Of a stretch of 16,918 bases of DNA, positions 8,526 to 14,509 are shown one piece after another. Made by a program: the position numbers and the translations under genes. Under the pieces are notes generated by a model. The model was not told where the DNA came from, ran no database searches, and saw only the letters and a list, made by a program, of their open reading frames with translations. The stretch covers positions 1-16,918 of the forward strand of contig JANQMQ010000547.1 in NCBI GenBank assembly GCA_028279995.1, given 5' to 3'. The stretch is from Candidatus Phaeomarinibacter sp. (GTDB taxonomy: Bacteria; Pseudomonadota; Alphaproteobacteria; CGMCC-115125). Each line of letters begins with the position of its first letter. Positions within the stretch are counted from its first letter, which is position 1.

Positions 8526-9332
8526 TTAAGCCTTGAGTCTAAAGCCTTTTTTGAAGACCCAGTAGCACAGGCCCCAGAGCACAAGATTGAGAACCGTCAG
8601 GACGACAACGCCAGTCATGATGGACCCGTCCGCATGACCGGTGAAGCCATAGCGAAAACCGTCAATCATATAGAAGAACGGATTGTAGCTGCTTATGACG
8701 CGGGCAATCTCCGGTAACCGCTCGACCGAGTAGAACGTGCCGGACAGGAAGGCCAGCGGAGTGATGATGAAGTTGGTTACGGCCTGCATATGGTCAAACT
8801 TCTCAGCCCAGACCCCGGCCAGCACCCCCATCAGGGCCAGCGCCAGGGAAGAGGCGAGTACAAAGAAGACCACTGCCCACAGATGCAGAATTGCCATGGG
8901 CGCAATGAGCGAGATTACCAGGGCAGACGCGATGGCGACCACCACGCCACGGGTCATGCCGCCAAGTGCAAAAGCCACATTGAGTTCGCCAGGGGACAAG
9001 GGCGGCATCAGGAAGTCCACAGTGCTACCCTGCACTTTCGACACCAGAATGGACGAGGATGTATTGGCGAACGCGTTCTGAATGACGGTCATCATGATGA
9101 GACCCGGGCCCAGGAAAGCCAGATAGGGCACGCCGGCAACCACTGTATCCGCGCGCCCCATGGCTACCGCGAATACGGCGAAGAACAACAAGGCAGTGAC
9201 TACCGGACCGGCGACGGTCTGCATAAATACCTTCATGAACCGCCGAACCTCTTTCAGGTACAGGGTCCACAGGCCCAGCCAGTTGACTGACCCGAAGCGG
9301 CGTACGCCTGGCTCGAAATGCGTTTCCGTCAT
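8526..9332 (-). CDS. ABC-2 type transporter permease
   Basis: A 268-residue polytopic inner-membrane protein of the ABC-2 export family (YadH/NodJ/DrrB type). It has about six hydrophobic helices starting near residue 40. The family-typical stretch ITPLAFLSGTFYSVERLP (about 190-207) and NPFFYMIDGFRYGF (about 217-230) mark the C-terminal half. I take the ATG at 9332, which has AGGGGGA 5 nt upstream; the frame extends to 9473 but that part is Ala/Pro-rich, non-membranous and runs into the DnaA box. Such permeases need an ATPase partner, usually encoded next door, and none is in the window. Substrate is unknown; drugs, polysaccharides or lipids are handled by relatives. Confidence 0.9.
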   Translation of the reverse strand: MTETHFEPGVRRFGSVNWLGLWTLYLKEVRRFMKVFMQTVAGPVVTALLFFAVFAVAMGRADTVVAGVPYLAFLGPGLIMMTVIQNAFANTSSSILVSKVQGSTVDFLMPPLSPGELNVAFALGGMTRGVVVAIASALVISLIAPMAILHLWAVVFFVLASSLALALMGVLAGVWAEKFDHMQAVTNFIITPLAFLSGTFYSVERLPEIARVISSYNPFFYMIDGFRYGFTGHADGSIMTGVVVLTVLNLVLWGLCYWVFKKGFRLKA

Positions 9333-9465
9333 CAATTCCCCCTGAACTGCCACTGCACGACAGGATGGCATGGCCAGACCACGCATCGCCGCCTCGGCAG
9401 GTTTCAATTGTCTAGGTAACCCTTGGCCCGGGAGGTATGCCGCCGCCGCGCCGGGTGCAAGCCCT

Positions 9466-9474
9466 TTATCCACA
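9466..9474 (+). promoter_or_regulatory. Perfect consensus DnaA box (TTATCCACA)
   Basis: The 9-mer TTATCCACA is an exact strong DnaA box. It faces a second exact box (9510-9518) with 35 bp between them, about 170 bp upstream of gcrA. The permease start is 134 bp away on the other side. Confidence 0.8.
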
Positions 9475-9497
9475 GCAACGACCGCTGCGAAGCAGTA

Positions 9498-9502
9498 GAA
9501 TC
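9498..9502. promoter_or_regulatory. GANTC (CcrM methylation) site between the DnaA boxes
   Basis: GAATC at 9498-9502 fits GANTC, the site of the CcrM adenine methylase that works with GcrA in Alphaproteobacteria. It lies in the 35-bp spacer between the two DnaA boxes. GANTC is short, so it is the placement that is suggestive. Confidence 0.5.
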
Positions 9503-9509
9503 AATATAT

Positions 9510-9518
9510 TGTGGATAA
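9510..9518 (-). promoter_or_regulatory. Perfect consensus DnaA box, inverted (TGTGGATAA)
   Basis: TGTGGATAA is the exact reverse complement of the consensus DnaA box and forms an inverted pair with 9466-9474. It lies 130 bp upstream of the gcrA start. Weak resemblance to a DnaA box is also seen at 9527-9535 (6 of 9 bases), which I do not call. Confidence 0.8.
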
Positions 9519-9550
9519 CCCCCTATAAAACCACAACATCTCTTGCCGCC

Positions 9551-9555
9551 GAGTC
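9551..9555. promoter_or_regulatory. GANTC (CcrM methylation) site near the CtrA box
   Basis: GAGTC at 9551-9555 lies 15 bp upstream of the CtrA box and inside the spacer of the 15-bp inverted repeat, where hemimethylation after fork passage could affect gcrA transcription. Confidence 0.5.
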
Positions 9556-9570
9556 AGGCCATATAGTAGG

Positions 9571-9585
9571 TTAACTCAAGGTTAA
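9571..9585 (+). promoter_or_regulatory. Perfect CtrA box (TTAA-N7-TTAA)
   Basis: TTAACTCAAGGTTAA matches the CtrA consensus TTAA-N7-TTAA exactly; it is also a direct repeat of GGTTAAC with an 11-bp period (9569-9575 and 9580-9586). It lies 62 bp before the gcrA start codon, where a bound CtrA would be likely to block transcription, as reported for Caulobacter gcrA. Confidence 0.8.
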
Positions 9586-9647
9586 CACGAGATGTTGTGG
9601 TTTGCACCAAAAGTGACCGCACATCCTGAATGTAGGGGGATACCGCG

Positions 9648-10160
9648 ATGTCGTGGACGGATGAGCGTGTCGAGCAACTCAAGCAGATGTGGATTGACGG
9701 GCTCAGTGCCAGCCAGATTGCGGCACGCCTCGGCGGGGTGACCCGCAACGCTGTCATCGGGAAGGTCCACCGGCTTGGTCTGTCCGGTCGCGGTGCCCCG
9801 ACACGCGTTACCCGCCGGCGCCCCGCTGCGCCGCGCGCACCGCGGGCAACACCTGCATCGTCGACGCCAAGGCGGGAAACAGCGAGCAAGAAAACGGCTG
9901 TTGCGCCAGCACCCGAGCCCGAAGAGCTTGAAGTCATCAGCGATCCGGATTCCCAGGCCAATCTGCTTGAACTGACCGAACAGACCTGCAAATGGCCGAT
10001 TGGTGATCCGGGGGACGAAAACTTCCACTTCTGCGGGCAGCGGTCCGCACCGGGACTGCCCTATTGCGCGGCACATGCAAAGATGGCCTACCAGCCACTT
10101 CCCTCCCGCAGGGAGCGCAAGGACCGTCCGCGCCAGTTCCCCAACCGGATGATCGGCTAA
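9648..10160 (+). CDS. gcrA: Cell-cycle regulator GcrA
   Basis: GcrA is a sigma70-associated transcription factor that raises transcription from promoters carrying CcrM-methylated GANTC sites. The 170-residue product has the N-terminal helix-turn-helix (MSWTDERVEQLKQMWIDGLS, then SQIAARLGG and TRNAVIGKVHRLGLSGR, to about residue 48). A Pro/Ala/Arg-rich linker spans about 50-90. The conserved C-terminal RNA-polymerase-contacting domain carries CKWPIGDP (C114), FCGQ (C129) and YCAAHAKMAYQP (C140, H143). Length is normal. AGGGGG precedes the ATG. It is single-gene and flanked by its own regulatory region and a strong terminator. Confidence 0.97.
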   Translation: MSWTDERVEQLKQMWIDGLSASQIAARLGGVTRNAVIGKVHRLGLSGRGAPTRVTRRRPAAPRAPRATPASSTPRRETASKKTAVAPAPEPEELEVISDPDSQANLLELTEQTCKWPIGDPGDENFHFCGQRSAPGLPYCAAHAKMAYQPLPSRRERKDRPRQFPNRMIG

Positions 10161-10210
10161 GACCTGCACAAATTGACAGAGGTCTTTTCCAAGAAGACAG
10201 CTTCAACAAA

Positions 10211-10241
10211 AAGGCGGACCGCATAACGGTCCGCCTTTTTT
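10211..10241 (+). terminator. Strong bidirectional intrinsic terminator between gcrA and phoB
   Basis: AAGGCGGACCG (10211-10221) pairs perfectly with CGGTCCGCCTT (10227-10237) around the loop CATAA, followed by T-run 10236-10241. On the minus strand the same stem is followed by T-rich sequence complementary to the A-run at 10208-10212, so it can also end the pst-phoB transcript. It is 50 nt past the gcrA stop and about 40 nt past the phoB stop. Confidence 0.92.
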
Positions 10242-10278
10242 CGTTGGGACTGCAAGGTTTCCCGATAGAAGCAGCTTC

Positions 10279-10980
10279 CTAGTCGCGGAAGTGCTCATCC
10301 AATGCATAGCCTGCCGAGCGAACGGTGCGGATCGGATCCTGCTCACCGGGGTTGTTGAGCGCCTTGCGCAGCCGGCCCACATGCACATCCACCGTGCGCG
10401 CTTCCACATAGACGTCGGAGCCCCACACGGCATCCAGCAACTGCTCACGGCTGAAAACCCGGCCGGGGTGCTGAATGAGATGGTCGAGCAGACGGAACTC
10501 AGTAGGACCAAGATGGATCTCACGGTCGCCCCGGCGCACCCGATGCGCGGACCGGTCCACCGCGACGTCGCCGAACGTAACAATGTCATCCGTCAATGCC
10601 GGGCGGATACGGCGCAGTACTGCGCGCACACGGGCCAGCAACTCGGTCATGGAAAACGGCTTGGTGATGTAATCATCCGCACCCGTATCAAGCCCACGCA
10701 CGCGGTCGGCTTCTTCGCCTCGTGCTGTCAGCATGATGATGGGAATGTTGCGGGTTTCACTGCGGCCACGGAAGCGGCGGCACAGTTCGATGCCAGACAC
10801 CTGCGGTAGCATCCAGTCAAGCAGCACAAGATCAGGCTGCTGCTCATCGACGATCATCATGGCTTCTTCGCCATCGGCCGTCGTGGAGACGCGGTAGCCT
10901 TCTTTTTCGAGATTGTATTGCAGCAAAGTCGTGAGGGCGTCTTCGTCTTCAACGATGAGCACCTGGGGTTGGGTCTTCAT
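10279..10980 (-). CDS. phoB: Phosphate regulon response regulator PhoB
   Basis: An OmpR-family response regulator that binds Pho boxes when phosphorylated by PhoR under phosphate starvation. From the ATG at 10980 it is 233 residues, the usual length. The receiver domain has E11/D12, the phosphoacceptor D55 (LVLLDWMLP), T85 and K107 (ITKPFS). A winged-helix DNA-binding domain fills about 130-233 (GPTEFRLLDHLIQHPGRVFSREQ, then RTVDVHVGRLRKAL). An alternative ATG at 11037 overlaps the phoU stop as ATGA and would add 19 residues rich in Ala, Pro and Thr. I prefer 10980 on family grounds but cannot exclude the longer form. It is the last gene of the pst operon. Confidence 0.92.
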   Translation of the reverse strand: MKTQPQVLIVEDEDALTTLLQYNLEKEGYRVSTTADGEEAMMIVDEQQPDLVLLDWMLPQVSGIELCRRFRGRSETRNIPIIMLTARGEEADRVRGLDTGADDYITKPFSMTELLARVRAVLRRIRPALTDDIVTFGDVAVDRSAHRVRRGDREIHLGPTEFRLLDHLIQHPGRVFSREQLLDAVWGSDVYVEARTVDVHVGRLRKALNNPGEQDPIRTVRSAGYALDEHFRD

Positions 10981-11033
10981 TTTCTTTGCCCCGGACGTTG
11001 TAGTTGCAGGCGCAGGCGCTGCGGCAGACTGCA

Positions 11034-11768
11034 TCATGACTGCGCCGACGTATCTGCGTCAGGTGGAAATTCCATATTCGTCACACTTGTCGTGTCTCCC
11101 TTGGGGCGGCTTTCGCCCAGGGTTTCACCGGTCACGAGGAACTGGATTGTCTCGGCAATGTTTGTGGAGTGATCGCCGATGCGTTCAAGGTTCTTGGCCA
11201 CAAAAAGAAGATGCGTGCACAAAGAGATGGTCCGCGGATCTTCCATCATGTAGGTCAGCAATTCGCGGAAGAGCGAATTGTACATCTCGTCAATCTCTTC
11301 ATCGCGGCGCCAGACCGTCATGGCGCGTTCATGGTCGCGCTGGGCATAGGCGTCCAGCACTTCCTTGAGCTGCGTAAGCACCTGACGGCCCATGCGTTCG
11401 AGGCCCTGCATGGCCCGTCCAGGACTTGCCTGATCCACCACCATGGCGCGCTTCGCAACGTTTTTGCCCAGATCGCCGATCCGCTCGAGGTCCGCTGAAA
11501 TCTTGATGGCCGAAATGGTTTCCCGCAGATCAATCGCCATGGGCTGGCGCAGGGCAATCAGGCGAAGCGCCTGTGCTTCAATGTCGACTTCCAGAGCATC
11601 GATCTGCTTATCGGATGCAACAGTTCTTTCAGCCAAGGCAACATCGCGGCGTGTGATCGCCTCTATGGCGTCCGCCAGCTGTTTCTCCGCCAGGCCACCC
11701 ATGCGGGCGAGGCTCTCGTTGATATTGTCGAGAGCCTCTTCAAAAGACGTAACGATATGCTCTTGCAC
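11034..11768 (-). CDS. phoU: Phosphate signalling protein PhoU
   Basis: A 244-residue cytoplasmic, all-helical protein that couples the state of the Pst transporter to PhoR/PhoB and holds the Pho regulon off in rich phosphate. The two PhoU repeats each carry the metal-binding signature: DLERIGDLGKN (about 95-105) and NLERIGDHSTNIAE (about 190-203). The start is GTG at 11768 with GGAG 9 nt upstream; the following residues QEHIVTSFEEAL match the family start. It is 69 nt downstream of pstB and overlaps or abuts phoB. The C-terminal 20 or so residues are a hydrophilic tail. Confidence 0.95.
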   Translation of the reverse strand: MQEHIVTSFEEALDNINESLARMGGLAEKQLADAIEAITRRDVALAERTVASDKQIDALEVDIEAQALRLIALRQPMAIDLRETISAIKISADLERIGDLGKNVAKRAMVVDQASPGRAMQGLERMGRQVLTQLKEVLDAYAQRDHERAMTVWRRDEEIDEMYNSLFRELLTYMMEDPRTISLCTHLLFVAKNLERIGDHSTNIAETIQFLVTGETLGESRPKGDTTSVTNMEFPPDADTSAQS

Positions 11769-11837
11769 TTGCTGTCTCTCCCGAAGGGGCTATCGGGCCA
11801 AAGGCCCGCATGCCTCCCATATGGTCACATATTCCAT
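11769..11837 (-). other. pstB-phoU intercistronic spacer with small hairpin
   Basis: In this 69-nt spacer CGGGCC (11794-11799) and GGCCCG (11803-11808) form a 6-bp stem with a 3-nt loop just upstream of the phoU ribosome site. It could affect phoU translation or mRNA processing; there is no T-run. Confidence 0.35.
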
Positions 11838-12653
11838 CTAGCCGAAACGACCTGTGATGTAGTCCTGCGTGCGCTCGTCACGCGGGTTGGTAAAGATCTG
11901 CTCGGTGTCGCCCTCTTCCACCAGAATTCCCAGGTGAAAAAATGCCGTACGCTGAGAGACGCGGGCTGCCTGTTGCATCGAATGTGTCACGATCACGATC
12001 GTGTACTTGCTCTTGATCTCATCAATGAGTTCTTCGATACGCGCAGTGGCAATTGGGTCTAGGGCAGAGCAGGGCTCATCCATCAGAATGACTTCTGGCG
12101 AAACAGCAATTGCGCGGGCAATACACAAGCGCTGCTGCTGACCACCGGAGAGGCCGGTGCCCGGCTCCGACAGACGATCCTTCACTTCTTCCCACAGGCC
12201 AGCCCGCTTCAGCGAAACTTCGACAATCTCGTCCATCTCGTTCTTTGTCGATGCGATACCGTGGATCTTCGGGCCGTATGCAATGTTGTCATAGATCGAC
12301 TTCGGGAACGGGTTCGGCTTCTGGAAGACCATGCCGATGCGGGCGCGGATTTAGACAACGTCCACTTTCGGATCGTAGATGTTTTCCTCATCCAGCTTGA
12401 TCGAGCCGGTCACCCGCGCGATATCCACCACATCGTTCATCCGGTTGAGGCAACGAAGATAGGTTGACTTGCCGCAGCCTGACGGACCGATAAGCGAGGT
12501 AACCTGGTTCTGGCGGATGTCCAGGCTGACATCGAACAGGGCCTGCTTGTCTCCGTAGAAGACGTTAACGTCACGCGTTTCCATCTTGACCGGCATATTG
12601 GTTCCGGTGACCTCGGAAGGCGGTGTTTCGGCGATATTTTCAGCAACTGACAT
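11838..12653 (-). pseudogene. pstB: Phosphate ABC transporter ATPase PstB, interrupted by an in-frame TAA
   Basis: PstB is the ATPase of the PstSCAB phosphate importer. The frame runs from ATG 12653 to TAG 11838 as 271 codons, normal length, with all ABC motifs: Walker A GPSGCGKS (56-63), Q-loop VFQK (Q111), signature LSGGQ (168-172), Walker B VILMDE (188-193) and the switch H224. Codon 101 (12351-12353) is TAA, exactly between DPKVDVV and [10 protein letters not shown], where homologues have a coding residue (often Q or E before LRAR). There is no frameshift. Read literally, it gives a 100-residue piece with Walker A and, if ATG 12332 is used, a 164-residue piece with the rest; neither alone is an ATPase. 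AGAGGA precedes the start. A sequence error or stop suppression are alternatives. Confidence 0.85.
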
Positions 12654-12697
12654 TGAGATAATCCTCTGTGCGTTACGTTACGCGTTCTCGTGGCAGC

Positions 12698-14509
12698 CTA
12701 CCAGCGGCGCTCAAAGCGACGGCGCAGCAGAACTGCAAGGGCATTCATCATGATCAGGAATGTGAGCAGCACCATGATCGCGGCGCTTGTTTTGGCCACG
12801 AAGGCGCGCTCCGGACTATCTGCCCAGATATAGATCTGCACAGGCAGTACGGTGGCAGGGTCGGTAAAGCCTCCCGGCACATCCACGATGAAGGCAACCA
12901 TGCCGATCATCAGCAGCGGAGCCGTTTCACCCAGTGCCTGGGCCATACCAATGATGGTGCCGGTCAGAATGCCAGGCATGGCGAGAGGCAGGACGTGATG
13001 GGTGATGACCTGCACCTTGGACGCCCCGACACCAAGTGCGGCTTCGCGAATGGACGGTGGAACGGCCTTGAGTGCTGCGCGGGTAGCGATGATGATCGTC
13101 GGCAATGTCATCAGCGCGAGCACCATGCCGCCAACCAGCGGCGCCGAACGCGGCAGACCGAAGAAGTTGAGGAACATCGCGAGGCCCAGCAGGCCAAACA
13201 CAATGGACGGCACGGCAGCAAGGTTATTGATGTTGACCTCAATAAGGTCCGTGATGCGGTTCTGCGGTGCAAATTCTTCAAGATAGATAGCGGCCAGCAC
13301 ACCTATCGGGAAGGAGAGCATCAACGTGATGATCAGTGTCAGGAAAGATCCGACAACAGCGCCCCACAAGCCTGCCTGTTCGGGTGCTCGGCTGTCACCC
13401 TTTGTGAACAGTACGTCCGCGAAGGTGCTTTCGATAGCACCATCTTTCTGAAGCTCGCGAAGCCATGTGGCGGTGCGGTCTTTCACCTGGCGTCCACGCT
13501 CAGGCGTGACATATGTTACGACTGTCCACTCACCTGCAGCAGCCGGAGCTGATGTTTCCAGCGGAATGAAAGCGGTGCCCTGGACCTGATCATTGGCGAC
13601 CTTCTTGGCTTTGACAACGCCGCCATTTATTTCAATCAGGATACTCGGCATGGCAGCTGTCAGATCCAGCGTGCCGCCACTGGAGCGGGCCGTCTCGTAC
13701 AGAAGGGCAGCTTGAGCATCCAGGCCCGCCAGCTTGCGAATACGTCCGTTGATGTCAGCTTCCAGATCGGCAACACGCGTAAGCAGTCCTTCGCGTTCCT
13801 CGCCGACAGCCTGCTCCGCCCGTGCCTTTAGCGCAGCCAGATCATTCTCCAGAATGCCGATACCCCGGCGCTCACGGCGCGCAGAGGACAAGATGTTCTC
13901 CGCTTCCGCCTCTAGCTCAACTTTTACATCGGCCAGAATGTCTGCAAAGACATTGCCGGATGCCAGCAAAGCAACGTCGCCTTCAGTGGCAGATGGAGCC
14001 AGCTGTGTATCCGGCTGCGTTTCCTCAATGTCGGTCATCTGACCTTTGAGGAAGGTGTCCATGCTGTCCGAGACAGAAACCTGAACCTGCTGCGTTGTGC
14101 CGATTACCAGCGGATCTGCTTCTACAAATTCCTTCAGCGTTATATCGGCGCCGCCGGAGAGCACTGACGACAATTCGCGCTTGTCGGACCGGGTGGTGAC
14201 ATTTGGGAAACGATCATAGAGAGCGCGCCGGGCAAATGCCTGATAGTTGGCCGCACCCAGATTGTCGGCATCAACTTCGTCGGAGTTGAACGCCACATCA
14301 AGTGTCACCTTGTACTGAGTGAAGGCAGGCAGTCCCTGGAAGACAATGGTCCCAAGCAACCAAACCAGCACGGCAACCGCAACAAAGATCGCGCCGAGTC
14401 CATAGGCCTGAAAGCGTGCTTCAGCAGCATACCGACGTCCTACCCGCTTCGCGGACAGGTCCGGCTTGCGGTCCATGACAGACCCTGAGTTGGAAGTAGC
14501 GTCAGTCAT
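12698..14509 (-). CDS. pstA: Phosphate ABC transporter permease PstA, long DUF3333-type
   Basis: PstA is one of the two membrane subunits of the phosphate importer. From the ATG at 14509 (overlapping the pstC stop by 8 nt) it is 603 residues, well above the 420-460 I expect for alphaproteobacterial DUF3333-type PstA. TM1 is at about 37-56. A large extracytoplasmic region then spans about 57-378, including a strongly charged, helical, coiled-coil-like stretch at about 190-265 (DVKVELEAEAENILSSARRE onward). The permease core follows: LWGAVVGSFLTLIITLMLSF from 381, and the cytoplasmic EAA loop REAALGVGASKVQVITHHVL (488-507). It ends LLRRRFERRW, the family-typical end. The frame can start at 14545, inside pstC. 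GGGA lies before the ATG. Confidence 0.93.
   Translation of the reverse strand: MTDATSNSGSVMDRKPDLSAKRVGRRYAAEARFQAYGLGAIFVAVAVLVWLLGTIVFQGLPAFTQYKVTLDVAFNSDEVDADNLGAANYQAFARRALYDRFPNVTTRSDKRELSSVLSGGADITLKEFVEADPLVIGTTQQVQVSVSDSMDTFLKGQMTDIEETQPDTQLAPSATEGDVALLASGNVFADILADVKVELEAEAENILSSARRERRGIGILENDLAALKARAEQAVGEEREGLLTRVADLEADINGRIRKLAGLDAQAALLYETARSSGGTLDLTAAMPSILIEINGGVVKAKKVANDQVQGTAFIPLETSAPAAAGEWTVVTYVTPERGRQVKDRTATWLRELQKDGAIESTFADVLFTKGDSRAPEQAGLWGAVVGSFLTLIITLMLSFPIGVLAAIYLEEFAPQNRITDLIEVNINNLAAVPSIVFGLLGLAMFLNFFGLPRSAPLVGGMVLALMTLPTIIIATRAALKAVPPSIREAALGVGASKVQVITHHVLPLAMPGILTGTIIGMAQALGETAPLLMIGMVAFIVDVPGGFTDPATVLPVQIYIWADSPERAFVAKTSAAIMVLLTFLIMMNALAVLLRRRFERRW

Larger units (their letters stand above)
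9528..9603. repeat. Perfect 15-bp inverted repeat bracketing the CtrA box
   Basis: AAACCACAACATCTC (9528-9542) and GAGATGTTGTGGTTT (9589-9603) are exact reverse complements with a 46-bp spacer. The spacer contains one GANTC site and the whole CtrA box. Arm centres are 61 bp apart. Neither arm matches a binding site that I know. Confidence 0.65.
9333..9647. promoter_or_regulatory. gcrA / ABC permease divergent regulatory region
   Basis: This 315-bp gene-free stretch holds a layered set of sites reading toward gcrA: DnaA box (9466-9474), GANTC (9498-9502), inverted DnaA box (9510-9518), left arm of a 15-bp inverted repeat (9528-9542), GANTC (9551-9555), CtrA box (9571-9585), right arm (9589-9603), and a ribosome site AGGGGG ending about 8-9 nt before the ATG at 9648. 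In Caulobacter, gcrA is activated by DnaA, repressed by CtrA and carries CcrM methylation sites, so the content fits known logic. I cannot fix a -35/-10 pair with confidence. Confidence 0.8.

Noticed and set aside
9333..9473. N-terminal extension of the ABC permease up to 9473
   Set aside because: Low-complexity Ala/Pro sequence, overlap with a DnaA box, and a far better ribosome site at the ATG at 9332.
12668..13552. 294-residue plus-strand frame opposite pstA
   Set aside because: Rich in His, Arg and Gln, as expected of an antisense frame of a membrane protein gene; pstA is certain.
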